In this document: positions 18,598 to 27,802 of the stretch, piece by piece | Numbering within the stretch: position 1 is the stretch's first letter | Layout of the letters: the number at the start of each line of letters is the position of its first letter | Source: Korobacter sp963758505 | GTDB taxonomy: Bacteria; Acidobacteriota; Terriglobia; Terriglobales; Acidobacteriaceae | Assembly: GCA_963758505.1 (NCBI GenBank) | Contig: CAVWVJ010000001.1 | Span: 372,001 to 436,000 of the forward strand | Reading direction: 5' to 3' | Length of the DNA stretch: 64,000 nucleotides | Program-made: the position numbers and the translations under genes | The notes under the pieces: generated by a model | The model's database searches: none | Told to the model about the DNA's origin: nothing | The model's input: only the letters and a program-made list of their open reading frames with translations

Positions 18598-20052
18598 TCA
18601 CAGGGGAACAGGGGCGCGAACCTGGCGCGCCTTCTCATAGACGCGCACGTATTCTTTCGCGGACGTGTTCCACGAGAAGTCGCGGCTCATGCCGTTGCGC
18701 ATAAGGTGCTGCCACGCCGCCTGGTCCTTGAAGGCCTGCAGTGCCTGACGGATGGTCGCCAGCATAGCTTCGCCGGAATATTCGGAGAACTTGAATCCAG
18801 TGCCTTTGCGGCTGAGCGGGTCCCAGTTTTCAATGGTGTCGTCCAACCCGCCGGTGGCACGCACGATTGGAACCGTTCCGTAGCGCAGGCTGAAGATCTG
18901 GTTGAGCCCGCAAGGTTCGTAGCGCGAGGGCATGAGGAACATGTCGCTGCCCGCTTCGATCTTGTGCGCCAGGGCATTGTCGTAAGCGACACGAACCGCG
19001 AAACGGCTTGGGTATTGGCGGCTCAAGCGCCGCAACAGGTCTTCATACGCCTTATCGCCCGAGCCGAGCACCACGAAAATCGCTTCCTCGCGTGCCAGCC
19101 GGTCTGCCACCTGTTGGATCAGGTCAAACCCCTTCTGCGAGGCGAAGCGCGAAACAATGCCGATAACTGGCAGCGCTGAATCGGCGAGTCCAAATTCGCG
19201 CAACAGGTCGGATTTGTCTTTGGCCTTGTTGGCAAAATCCTTCGCGGTGTACTGTGCCGCGATGAACCGGTCAACCTCCGGACTCCACTCCGTGTAGTCC
19301 ACACCGTTCAGGATCCCCGCAACGGTGCCCGAGCGGGAGCGTAATACGCCTTCCAGGCCGAAGCCGTACTCGGAGGTCTGGATCTCGAGCGAATACCGCC
19401 GGCTCACCGTGGTGACGAAATCTGCGTAGACGATCGCGCCCTTCAGGAAATTCACCTTGCCGTAGAACTCCATCTTGGTCAGAGTGAACAGGTCCCAGGG
19501 AAGCATGAGCAGCGGCAGGATCTCAGGCGGGAACAGGCCTTGGTATCCCATGTTGTGAATCGTAAACACCGAGTTCACATGGTCGAAAGCGGGATCTTCG
19601 GCATAGAGGGTACGCAGCAGCACGGGAATCAGCGCCGCCTGCCAATCGTGGCAGTGAAAGAGGTCGGGAACACCGAGGATTTTCGAGCCTTCGAGCACAG
19701 CGCGGCAGAACAGCGCAAAACGCTCGGCATTGTCGTGATAGTCGCCGATAGGCGTGCCGTAGAGCGCGTCGCGGTCGAAATAAGCGGGGTAATCAATGAA
19801 GTAGTGCTGCACCCCGGCGTGTACGCCGCCATCGACGATCGAGCAGAAGCGGTACTGGTCGTCGAAGGGGACGGTGATGCTGCGCACCGCGATCTGCGGG
19901 TTTTCCAGCTTGGTTGTGCGGTACAGCGGAGTGTAGACGGAAATCTTGTGGCCGAGTGCCGCCAGCGCGCGGGGCAGCGCGCCGACTACGTCGGCCAGAC
20001 CACCTGTCTTGGAAAATGGAACGCATTCCGAAGCAGCGAATGCGATCTGCAT
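18598..20052 (-). CDS. glgA: Glycogen synthase (ADP-glucose type)
   Basis: A GT5 enzyme that extends alpha-1,4-glucan from ADP-glucose. The N-terminal KTGGLADVVGALPRAL motif binds ADP-glucose. The C-terminal half shows IVSRFASQKGFDLIQ, VVLGSGDKAYE, PSRYEPCGLNQIFSLRYGT and the RATGGLDDTIENW segment. Length of 484 aa is standard. It converges on the receiver-kinase gene with only 7 bases between the stops. Other glycogen genes are not nearby; the alpha-glucan-degrading genes lie 30 kb downstream. Confidence 0.96.
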   Translation of the reverse strand: MQIAFAASECVPFSKTGGLADVVGALPRALAALGHKISVYTPLYRTTKLENPQIAVRSITVPFDDQYRFCSIVDGGVHAGVQHYFIDYPAYFDRDALYGTPIGDYHDNAERFALFCRAVLEGSKILGVPDLFHCHDWQAALIPVLLRTLYAEDPAFDHVNSVFTIHNMGYQGLFPPEILPLLMLPWDLFTLTKMEFYGKVNFLKGAIVYADFVTTVSRRYSLEIQTSEYGFGLEGVLRSRSGTVAGILNGVDYTEWSPEVDRFIAAQYTAKDFANKAKDKSDLLREFGLADSALPVIGIVSRFASQKGFDLIQQVADRLAREEAIFVVLGSGDKAYEDLLRRLSRQYPSRFAVRVAYDNALAHKIEAGSDMFLMPSRYEPCGLNQIFSLRYGTVPIVRATGGLDDTIENWDPLSRKGTGFKFSEYSGEAMLATIRQALQAFKDQAAWQHLMRNGMSRDFSWNTSAKEYVRVYEKARQVRAPVPL

Positions 20053-20085
20053 GCAACCTCCCGGGCCCGGTTCGCACCTTTACAG

Positions 20086-20110
20086 CCTCTTAGGATAAAT
20101 TCATAAGAGG
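20086..20110. promoter_or_regulatory. Inverted repeat between glgA and rsmA
   Basis: CCTCTTA and TAAGAGG form a 7-bp inverted repeat around 11 AT-rich bases in the divergent glgA-rsmA spacer. It could be an operator or a weak hairpin. Confidence 0.35.
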
Positions 20111-20178
20111 TTGAGATGTCCTTGCCTCAGCGCTTAATGCCCAACGAAGTCTAATCGTGCCGCAGGAGAGACGCAAAC

Positions 20179-21036
20179 TTGCCGAGGATTGCGAGCGATA
20201 AAATTTCCCGAACCTCCAAGAAAGCCAAGCTCGGCCAGAATTTCCTCGCCGACGCCAGTGGGGCACTCAAGATCGTGGAGGCTCTCGGCGACATCAGCGA
20301 GGCAACCGTCGTGGAGATCGGTCCCGGCAAGGGCGCCATTACGGACGCTCTCGTCCGCAGGGCAAAGCGGCTCATTGCGGTGGAGATTGACCGCGTGCTG
20401 GCAGCCCAGTTGCGGCTCCGCTACTCCCGGTTTCCGAACGTCGAGATCCTCGAGGCAGACATCCTTGCCATGCAGCTTTCGACGGTACTGACGCAGCGGA
20501 TCGGTCCTCTGCGTGACCTTCGTCCCACCAAGGCGGATAAGGTTCGCGTCATCGGCAACCTGCCCTATTACATTACCTCCGAGATTCTCCTGCGGCTCTT
20601 TGAAGCGCACGCGCTGATCGATTTCGCCGTCATCATGGTGCAGAAGGAAGTGGCGGATCGCATTGCCGCCAAACCCGGATCGCGCGACTATGGCCTGCTC
20701 TCCGCCACCGCGCAGCTTTACGCGCAGGTGCAAAAGCTGTTCACCCTGCCGCCTGGCGCATTTGCGCCCCCGCCGCTGGTCCACTCCACCGTGCTGCGTC
20801 TGCAGATGCAGCCGCGCATCGACGAACTCGCCGTGGACGAGACGGGCTTCATCGACTTTTTGAAGCTCATCTTCGGCCAGAAGCGCAAGACCCTGTTTAA
20901 CAACCTTCGCGGATTCTACGAGCCGGATAAAGCTCGTGCTGCGATGAAGGTCGCTGGGTTGAAGCCCGACATTCGCGCCGAAGCCGTCAGCCTCGAGAAG
21001 ACCGCGAAACTTTATAACGAACTGCGTCAAGGATAG
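20179..21036 (+). CDS. rsmA: 16S rRNA dimethyladenosine transferase
   Basis: KsgA/RsmA dimethylates the two adjacent adenosines near the 3' end of 16S rRNA late in small-subunit assembly. Visible motifs are KLGQNFLAD, the SAM-binding VVEIGPGKGAITDAL, VEIDRVLA and the catalytic motif IGNLPYYITSEIL. Length of 285 aa is typical. The start is TTG 20179 with AGGAGA about 9 bases upstream. A short Rieske ferredoxin follows after 8 bases, suggesting co-transcription. Confidence 0.96.
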   Translation: MPRIASDKISRTSKKAKLGQNFLADASGALKIVEALGDISEATVVEIGPGKGAITDALVRRAKRLIAVEIDRVLAAQLRLRYSRFPNVEILEADILAMQLSTVLTQRIGPLRDLRPTKADKVRVIGNLPYYITSEILLRLFEAHALIDFAVIMVQKEVADRIAAKPGSRDYGLLSATAQLYAQVQKLFTLPPGAFAPPPLVHSTVLRLQMQPRIDELAVDETGFIDFLKLIFGQKRKTLFNNLRGFYEPDKARAAMKVAGLKPDIRAEAVSLEKTAKLYNELRQG

Positions 21037-21044
21037 GGGCCCCA

Positions 21045-21353
21045 GTGTCTGACTTCCGCAAACTGACCAGTACCTCGGAACTCCCTCCGCCGGGCGAGGC
21101 CCGCGAGTTCACCCTGGAAGGCCACACCGTTTGTGTCGCCAACGAAAACGGAAAATGCTCCGCCATGGACAACGTCTGCGCTCACCGTGGCGGTCCGCTA
21201 GGCCAGGGCGTGGTCGATCAGGGCAAGATGGTTTGCCCCTGGCACGGCTGGCAATTCGACCTGGTCACCGGCAAAAGTGAGCAAAGTCCGACCTTGGGGG
21301 TCGAAGTCTACGAGTTGAAGATCGAAGGGGACGATGTCCTGGTGAAGCTTTAG
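21045..21353 (+). CDS. Rieske [2Fe-2S] ferredoxin
   Basis: A small soluble electron-transfer protein of 102 aa. Both halves of the cluster site are intact: C45-x-H47 in NVCAHRGGP and C64-xx-H67 in VCPWHGWQF. It has no signal peptide or oxygenase domain, so it resembles dioxygenase-type or NirD-like ferredoxins. The start is GTG 21045. It ends 4 bases inside the convergent DUF1501 gene. No oxygenase or reductase partner is nearby, so the redox partner is unknown. Confidence 0.92.
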   Translation: MSDFRKLTSTSELPPPGEAREFTLEGHTVCVANENGKCSAMDNVCAHRGGPLGQGVVDQGKMVCPWHGWQFDLVTGKSEQSPTLGVEVYELKIEGDDVLVKL

Positions 21354-22591
21354 CCCAGCAGCCTGAGAAAATTTCCCGGAGAGTTCTGGAAATTTGGAAA
21401 CACGGTATTGAGGTCGCGGTTGCCGAGATGCGCGGAAACCGCTTCGCCGACAACGCGCCGGAAGTCGGTAGTAAGCGCCAGGTCGCGACCCTCGTAGAGC
21501 TGGTTTGGCGCTAGACCGGGCCATTGGCCGTAAACGCGGCCCCCGCGCACCGGACCGCCGAGCACGAACATCACGTTGGCATGCCCGTGATCGGTGCCGC
21601 GGTTGCCATTCTCGCGTGCCGTGCGACCGAACTCGCTCATGGTAACAATCACCGTCTCTTCCTGCAGGTCGCCGAGATCCGTCCAGAAAGCCGAGATAGA
21701 TTGTCCGAAGTCCCGCAGCACATTCGCGATCTGCCCCTGCGTCGAGCCTTCATTCACGTGGTGGTCCCATCCGCCGATGTCGGTGAACGCCACTTGCACG
21801 CCAAGGTTCGCCTTGATCAACTGCGCTGTTTGCTTCAAAGCGTCGCCGAATTGGCCGCGAGGGTAGTTGGCTCCCTGTGCAGGCCGATACTGCGCCGGAT
21901 CGGCGGCCTTGAGCATCTTTACCGCGTCGAAAGTCTCCTGCCCGGTGCCATGCAACACGGAGTCCACCGAACCTTCGTACATCGACTCGAAAGTGTTTGC
22001 CGCCGGAGTCGCTGCTGGATTGTTGCCACCCACGCCAAACTGCCGCAGGTTGCTCACCGCGATCGCCGGCTCGTGCCCGGCTAGGATCCGGGGAAGGTTC
22101 GGGCCGAGCGCAATGGCGCGGAAAGGGTCATTGCCGGCAGAGGCGACTTTCGCGCGCAAGGCGCGATTCAGCCAGCCATCTTCGGTGTTCTTAAATCCGG
22201 GCGTACCGCTCTCCATGAAGTCCTGTGCGTCGAAGTGGGAGCGCGTGGGATCGGGAGATCCTGCGGCGTGCACGATGGCAAGATGCTTCTGGTCCCAGAT
22301 CGGCTTGAACGGCGCCAGCGATGGATGCAAGCCAAACATGCCATCCAGGTCGATCACATCGCGCTGCGGGATATTGATCGTTGGCCGCATCGCGTAATAA
22401 TTCGATTCCCCGTGGGGCACCACGATGTTCAGCCCGTCCGCCGCGCCACGCTGAAAGATCACGACCAGCCGCTTCTTGCCTTGCGGCAGCTCCGAGCCAT
22501 ATACCGCGCGTGCCAGGAAAGACGGAACGACCGTCGTGCTTACCAGCGCCATGGCGCTGTTCTTCAGAAAAACCCGGCGTGTAATCGACAT
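21350..22591 (-). CDS. Tat-exported DUF1501 protein
   Basis: A secreted protein, 413 aa, of the DUF1501 family, related to alkaline-phosphatase/sulfatase folds. The N-terminus has a Tat-like signal (TRRVFLKNSAMAL, then a hydrophobic stretch). Core features are LVVIFQRGAADGLNIVVPHG, GSPDPTRSHFDAQDFMESG, DIGGWDHHVNEG and TMSEFGRTARENGNRGTDHGHAN, whose His and Asp residues may bind metal. The DUF1800 gene lies 10 bases upstream in the same operon; this pairing is common in Acidobacteriota and Planctomycetota. The reaction is unknown. Confidence 0.9.
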   Translation of the reverse strand: MSITRRVFLKNSAMALVSTTVVPSFLARAVYGSELPQGKKRLVVIFQRGAADGLNIVVPHGESNYYAMRPTINIPQRDVIDLDGMFGLHPSLAPFKPIWDQKHLAIVHAAGSPDPTRSHFDAQDFMESGTPGFKNTEDGWLNRALRAKVASAGNDPFRAIALGPNLPRILAGHEPAIAVSNLRQFGVGGNNPAATPAANTFESMYEGSVDSVLHGTGQETFDAVKMLKAADPAQYRPAQGANYPRGQFGDALKQTAQLIKANLGVQVAFTDIGGWDHHVNEGSTQGQIANVLRDFGQSISAFWTDLGDLQEETVIVTMSEFGRTARENGNRGTDHGHANVMFVLGGPVRGGRVYGQWPGLAPNQLYEGRDLALTTDFRRVVGEAVSAHLGNRDLNTVFPNFQNSPGNFLRLLG

Positions 22592-22601
22592 CGTGTACCT
22601 C

Positions 22602-24614
22602 TTACCTTCGCTGGAACTCCGGCGACCCCAGGATCAAGCCCTCCAGCACTCCTTCGCGCTGGGCGCGCTTTGCATCGTCAACGTCCGCCAGGACCTTGGG
22701 ATCGTTAAACTGCTTCTGGATGACGTTCCGCGTCTGCTCGGAAACATCTCCCGCCAGTAGATCGCTTTCAAGCGTTGTTTCGATCGCGAGCGGATCGGAT
22801 AGGTCTTGCTTCCCAAGCAGCAATTCTGGCGCGATCTGCGTGCCATTCATCTTTCCCGCGCCGAGCGCCAGGGCAAAGTTCATGCGGCTGAGCAGCGCGG
22901 CGGAGTTAACCCATGTCTCGGCGAGCATCGAGTAGCCCGTGGGTGGCTGCATCTGGTACAGCGGCATTCCCATCTGGTTCAACACCCGCACCAGCGGTGT
23001 CGCATCGCTTACCTCTGCGCCGCTCGCGCGCACTGCGCTCACCACGAATTCCAGAGGGGTCTTCACTTTTGCGCGATACGACTGCGGCGCCCAGAACTCC
23101 GGCGAGTTCAGCATGGTGCGCAGCACCTCGCGAATGTCGCCATCTTTCTTCTTCCACGTCTCCGCCATGCGATCCACCAGGGCCTGCGGCGGATCGTCCG
23201 AGACAAAGCGCACGGCGAGCTTGCGGCAGACGAATTTCGCGGTGTGCGGATCGCGCGCCAGCATCTGCAGAACTTCCTCGCCCTCTCTCTCCCCGTTCTC
23301 CTGGATCTTCTGGCCGAGCACGAACTTCACACCCGGCTCGTGGCGCCGCTCCGCGAAGCGGAAGCCACCACCCTTGCGCGGCTCTTCAATCGTCCACCCG
23401 GTGAAAACCTTGGCGACCTCCGTCACATCCTTCTGCGTGTATCCGCCATTCACGCCGAGGGTGTGCAGTTCCATCAGCTCGCGAGCGTAGTTCTCGTTCA
23501 GCCCCTTCTGCTGATTTTTCTTCGCCTGCGGCTGCGTACTCGCCATCGGTTCGCCAAAGGGACCGCGACGCATGGGCCGGCGTAAATTCTCAGGAATGCC
23601 GAGAGCGGCCGGTGAGTTTGGACCGACGCTTTCCGCATTGTCGAGATAGAACAACATCGCCGGGCTGTGTGCGGTTGCTTTCAGGAGGTCCTCGAACTTT
23701 CCCAGCGCGTGCGGACGAATCGCGTTGCGCTCGTACTCCGTCACGTAATAATGATCGGCGCCCTTGTTCAGATAGACATTGAAATGGTTGAACCAGAAAT
23801 CCGTCATCACCTCTTCGAGTTGACGGTTGCTGTAAATGGCGCGCAGCAGCTTCGCCTCAGTCAGCTCATCGTGCACCAATGCCGTTGGGTTGCGCGTCGC
23901 CAACACCGCTTCTCGATCGGCGGGATTCATGCCCTCCATCAGCGCGGCACGCGCATCGTCGCTGATGCGTAACAAGTCGCGTCGATCCTCATCGGTCAGC
24001 CGCAACATGGCGTTAATTCGTTGTCCCGCCGGAAGGGAAGCGATTTCCGCGGCAATCTTTTCCCCGTGCTGTCTCTGCTCGCGACGCCGCTGGCGCTCGG
24101 CGTCGTTGGCCTGATCGTCCGGAAGATCGGCTTGATCGCCTTGGGCAGCTTTGCCGTTGTCGACTTGCTTCGTCGTCTTGTTTGCTAACTTCTGGTCGTA
24201 GCGATCGAGCGTTGCAAGATAGACCAGGCGTTCATCGGGATTGTGTGGCACGGCCATCTTCCCGTCGGCAACCTGCTTGATCACCTGATTAGGCGGGAAC
24301 TTCTCGGCCATCTCGCGAGCGCTCATATCGAGAGTGCGGAAGTTGGCCAACCGCGCCTGCAAAGCGCCGTCATCGATCTTTTCAGGATGCAGTTGCTCGT
24401 CGATCCACTTATCGAGACCGATCGATTTCACCCGTTCCACGTCGCCGGGCCGGGGACCGAACGTCAGCCGGTTCAAAGCGTGTACCGTGCGCTTCCGCTC
24501 GTCCAGTTGCGATGCAGCCTTGATTTTCTTGCTGCCGGCCACGGTGACGGAGATCGAGCCTAGAACAAGAATTCCGGCGATCCCCGACATCGTCAGTCTG
24601 CGGAAAAATGCCAT
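22602..24614 (-). CDS. Secreted DUF1800 protein
   Basis: A 670-aa exported protein of the DUF1800 family, unknown function. The N-terminus has a signal-type hydrophobic segment (GIAGILVLGSISVTVAG). Family motifs include HALNRLTFGPRPGD, DFWFNHFNVYLNKG, NENYARELMELHTLGV and KVFTGWTIE. A charged insert rich in Gln, Asp and Arg sits at about 180-210. I start it at ATG 24614 because AAGGCGGCAGG precedes it; a start at 24653 is open but less likely. It is the promoter-proximal gene of the DUF1800-DUF1501 operon. Confidence 0.9.
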   Translation of the reverse strand: MAFFRRLTMSGIAGILVLGSISVTVAGSKKIKAASQLDERKRTVHALNRLTFGPRPGDVERVKSIGLDKWIDEQLHPEKIDDGALQARLANFRTLDMSAREMAEKFPPNQVIKQVADGKMAVPHNPDERLVYLATLDRYDQKLANKTTKQVDNGKAAQGDQADLPDDQANDAERQRRREQRQHGEKIAAEIASLPAGQRINAMLRLTDEDRRDLLRISDDARAALMEGMNPADREAVLATRNPTALVHDELTEAKLLRAIYSNRQLEEVMTDFWFNHFNVYLNKGADHYYVTEYERNAIRPHALGKFEDLLKATAHSPAMLFYLDNAESVGPNSPAALGIPENLRRPMRRGPFGEPMASTQPQAKKNQQKGLNENYARELMELHTLGVNGGYTQKDVTEVAKVFTGWTIEEPRKGGGFRFAERRHEPGVKFVLGQKIQENGEREGEEVLQMLARDPHTAKFVCRKLAVRFVSDDPPQALVDRMAETWKKKDGDIREVLRTMLNSPEFWAPQSYRAKVKTPLEFVVSAVRASGAEVSDATPLVRVLNQMGMPLYQMQPPTGYSMLAETWVNSAALLSRMNFALALGAGKMNGTQIAPELLLGKQDLSDPLAIETTLESDLLAGDVSEQTRNVIQKQFNDPKVLADVDDAKRAQREGVLEGLILGSPEFQRR

Positions 24615-24725
24615 CCTGCCGCCTTGGGCACGAGAGTGTCCTGGGATTATCAACCCAATGAGCCAGAAAAGTTGCTGCTTCTTATGGCACGACAGTGTGC
24701 TGACCGGAAGTGAATGAGGACACAG

Positions 24726-26021
24726 CTAGTTGGAATAGGCCCGGTTACGCGTGGTTTTGTGGTGGAGCACCGCCGCCAACTGATCCACGTCGGGTGGCGC
24801 GATGGCACACATCACGCGATCGTCGAGGAATTTCGGCTTGTTCTCCGACTGCGATTTCATCCACGCCGCACTGAGTTTCGGGCTGCAGGCCACCACCGCG
24901 TCGCGGCGCACCTGCACCAGCAGAGCCTGCACCGTCTCCGGATCGAATTGCGTGGGAGAAAGTTTCACGACTTCGCTTAACGCTTCGCCGATCGAAAGCG
25001 GCTGCCGGTACGGACGCTCGCTGGTCATGGCATCGAAGGCATCGGCGAGTCCCATGATCCTTACATGCTGCGGGATGTCGTCCCCGCGCAAGTGGTCCGG
25101 ATATCCGGATCCATCGAGTCGCTCGTGATGCGAACGTACGACCTCGCCCACCTGCGGCCAGGGAAACTGAACGTTGGACACGATCTCGTAGCCGACCACC
25201 GTGTGGTCTGCCATTTCTTTGAATTCAGCTTCGTCGAGAGCGCTTGGTTTGCCGAACAGACGGCGATCCACCGCGACTTTCCCGATGTCATGCAGGTATC
25301 CGGAAGCCCGTAGCGACGAGGCCTCCGAAGCTCCCATGCCCATGGCTTCGCCGATAAACGCCGCATAACGGCCCACGCGAATCGAATGCCCGCGGATGTT
25401 GATGTGCTTGGCATCGATTGCCACGGCGAAGGCCTCAAGCGCGTTGTCGTAAAACGAATGCACCGACGCCATCAGCTTCAAATTTTCAGCCACGCGCGCG
25501 TTCAGCGATTCCGAGAGCCCACTGTTATGCACCGCAAGCGCAACGTAATGCGCAAACATCTGTAATCCGTGCAGTTCTTCTTCGCCATACTGGCCTTCTT
25601 CCGGTTGTCCGAACGCGAGCAGGCCAACAAGTTTCGGGCCAACCCGCAACGGCGCCGCACAATGCAAGAGTTCCGGAGGGAAGTTTCCGTTGGAGCTGAA
25701 GAAGCTGCGCCGGCTTTCGGCAGTAAGCAACTGCGGCCCGCGCGCGGTAGTGAGCGCGTGGACGTGCGATGGAAGCAGCGGGATGACAGCCGGACTGGGG
25801 AAAGAAAGGAAGCCGCGGGACGCGACAGAGGTCAGCGCTGCCGGCTTATCGTAGAAGCGAAACAGAGCGCTCTCGCGAGCGCCGATTGCTTCCATCAACA
25901 AGCGCAGCAGTTCATCCGCGGTCTGCGCAAAGTCGCGCTCCGCAGTCAGGGCCGGCCCGAGATCGCTGAGCGCCTCGAAGGTCGTGAACAGCTTACGGAA
26001 TTTGTTCTTGATCTCCGCCAC
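24726..26021 (-). CDS. GAF-HD-GYP phosphodiesterase (probable c-di-GMP hydrolase)
   Basis: A cytoplasmic signalling protein, 431 aa. The N-terminal GAF domain covers about 15-170. The HD-GYP domain covers about 195-380. The metal-binding HD pair lies in SGYLHDIGKVAV, followed by HHERLDGSGYPDHLRGDDIP, where the GYP motif is intact, and DAFDAMTSERPYR. This set predicts hydrolysis of cyclic di-GMP. The GAF domain would bind an unknown ligand. A PilZ protein, a possible c-di-GMP effector, lies 6 kb downstream, but no direct link is shown. Confidence 0.9.
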   Translation of the reverse strand: MAEIKNKFRKLFTTFEALSDLGPALTAERDFAQTADELLRLLMEAIGARESALFRFYDKPAALTSVASRGFLSFPSPAVIPLLPSHVHALTTARGPQLLTAESRRSFFSSNGNFPPELLHCAAPLRVGPKLVGLLAFGQPEEGQYGEEELHGLQMFAHYVALAVHNSGLSESLNARVAENLKLMASVHSFYDNALEAFAVAIDAKHINIRGHSIRVGRYAAFIGEAMGMGASEASSLRASGYLHDIGKVAVDRRLFGKPSALDEAEFKEMADHTVVGYEIVSNVQFPWPQVGEVVRSHHERLDGSGYPDHLRGDDIPQHVRIMGLADAFDAMTSERPYRQPLSIGEALSEVVKLSPTQFDPETVQALLVQVRRDAVVACSPKLSAAWMKSQSENKPKFLDDRVMCAIAPPDVDQLAAVLHHKTTRNRAYSN

Positions 26022-26138
26022 GCACAGGCGCGCGAGAACCTTTCAGAGCACAAGCAGAGTACATCGTTGCCCCGCGCTTTGCGTAGTGGTGTTTGTGGTG
26101 CGGCGTAACTGACTGGATTCGTGTTACGACAGGATGGT

Positions 26139-26846
26139 CTAAACGTCGAACACGCGATAGGCCTGCGGAGGAGTCATGGCCTGCAGGATCGTGAGCGCAA
26201 CATTGTGGACTGGGCATCCAGCGGTCGTTTTGCCGTCAGCAGCGCCATGGTGGGCATGGCCGTGCAAAACCAAATCCGCGCCATGACGGTCGATCACTTC
26301 CATCAGGCGAGAACTTCCCAGATAAGGATAAATCTCCGGAGGTTCTCCCTGGACCGTGGTGCCGATGGGTGCATAGTGCACCACCACTACGCGCTTCGGC
26401 GTTCTGAGCTGCGACAGGGCACGCTCGAGTTTCAGCGACTCATCGATTGCGGCCTGTACGAAAGCCTTCACCTCCGGTTCGCCGAATGCCGTCAGAGCGC
26501 CGCGTCCGAAGCCGCCGGGAAAGCCCTTGGTGCCCGCGAAGCCGACGCCATCGCGCTCATATCCGGTTCCATCGAGCAGCTTCACTCCTTCTGCCATGAG
26601 CATCTGCATGAGCTTGTCGGAGCAGCCGCTCTCGTAATCGTGGTTGCCGAGTACGGCCACGATCGGGATTCGCAGCCTCACGAGGCTGTTCAGCATCGAT
26701 TCGATTTCCTGCGGCTTGCCGAAATTCGTCAGGTCGCCGGCGATCACCATCAGGTCCGCTTCGTCGCGGACATGGTTCATCTGCTCGCGGATGCGATCGT
26801 AGCTCTGGGGCGTGAAGTGCAGGTCTGCGAGAGCAGCGATTCTCAT
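26139..26846 (-). CDS. Calcineurin-like metallophosphoesterase
   Basis: A 235-aa phosphoesterase with a two-metal site. The signature blocks are ADLHF at the N-terminus (DxH), VIAGDLTNFG (GD), VLGNHDYESG (GNHD), VVVHYAPIG and LHGHAHHG (GHxH). The start is ATG 26846. It has no signal peptide. It lies 20 bases downstream of the nucleotidyltransferase gene on the same strand, so the two may be co-transcribed. The substrate is not predictable. Confidence 0.9.
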   Translation of the reverse strand: MRIAALADLHFTPQSYDRIREQMNHVRDEADLMVIAGDLTNFGKPQEIESMLNSLVRLRIPIVAVLGNHDYESGCSDKLMQMLMAEGVKLLDGTGYERDGVGFAGTKGFPGGFGRGALTAFGEPEVKAFVQAAIDESLKLERALSQLRTPKRVVVVHYAPIGTTVQGEPPEIYPYLGSSRLMEVIDRHGADLVLHGHAHHGAADGKTTAGCPVHNVALTILQAMTPPQAYRVFDV

Positions 26847-26866
26847 TGTTTAGTCAGATGTCGCAA

Positions 26867-27688
26867 TCACGCTGCGGGCTTGCTGGTCGCGTCTTCGGGA
26901 ATTTTCGGCTCCCGGCGCGCCCGGCTCTCTTCCAGCAGGTTGTCGAGTCCCCATTCGTTTACATCGATTGCAAACATACGCTCGTCCAGCAGGCTGCCGC
27001 GGAAATTTGCGACCGTGCCGGGGTCTTCGAGATTACTGCGGAAGCGTTGCAGTAAATCGTTCCAAACTTGCCGCGGAACCGCCTTCGCTTCCTGTGGGTA
27101 AACGTAATTGAAGAGCACAAGAGCCCAGAGAAGAAGCTGCCAGTGCTCGCCCACGAGCCGCAAAACGCGCGCCCAGTCGAGCTTGCCCCGCGTTCCGTAG
27201 ATCAGGTGGACAATGTCGGCGCCGTCGAAACGTTCTCGGAAGGCGATGAAAATCTTGGAAACCAGCAGCTCTTCCGCTGCCAGCACGAGCACCGGAATTC
27301 CAAGAATCTGCGAAGGCGTGGCACGCTCAATCCAGCTGTGATCGACGGTCACGATCCCGTTACTCATACCGGTAATCAGGTCCACGAAGAAGTCGTCACG
27401 ATGAGCCTTCGCCAGCCATACCGGGTCTTTTACCTCGGTTTCGAAGCCCTCGGCGCGCAGCTCCTGCAAGGCTTTCGGAACGTCCTCGGGCGCGAGAAAC
27501 AGATCGAGATCTTTCGTGTTTCGGCAGATCCCTGTATGCTCTCGGAGCGCGAATGCTCCCGATACCGCGTAAGGGATGCTGCGCTCGTTCATCAGCGTGA
27601 GCACCTCGCGGAACAAGGATTCCTGCTCCGGCGGAAACTCCGGCGGCGCCGAGGAACTGACCGGTAGCGGTTTGTCGTCGCAAGCCAC
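26867..27688 (-). CDS. Nucleotidyltransferase-fold protein
   Basis: The sequence YAVSGAFALREHTGICRNTKDLDLFLAPEDVPKAL carries the minimal nucleotidyltransferase pattern, with the D-x-D pair in KDLDLF. It resembles the DUF6036/AbiEii-like sugar- or RNA-modifying NTases. I place the start at GTG 27688 (273 aa). The open frame runs far upstream to 29074, but that part lies opposite the LigD-like gene and is a shadow. The C-terminal half is helical and Trp-rich. It is divergent from the polymerase gene and upstream of the phosphoesterase. Confidence 0.7.
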   Translation of the reverse strand: MACDDKPLPVSSSAPPEFPPEQESLFREVLTLMNERSIPYAVSGAFALREHTGICRNTKDLDLFLAPEDVPKALQELRAEGFETEVKDPVWLAKAHRDDFFVDLITGMSNGIVTVDHSWIERATPSQILGIPVLVLAAEELLVSKIFIAFRERFDGADIVHLIYGTRGKLDWARVLRLVGEHWQLLLWALVLFNYVYPQEAKAVPRQVWNDLLQRFRSNLEDPGTVANFRGSLLDERMFAIDVNEWGLDNLLEESRARREPKIPEDATSKPAA

Positions 27689-27802
27689 GGCAATACTTGG
27701 ATGTCGAAAAAGCCTTGGCCCGTTGTGACGGCAGAAAGAAATTGCGGCCCAATTCCAGGGATTCCGAAACAGCTCGCGTTCCGCAGCATCTAAAATTCTG
27801 CG

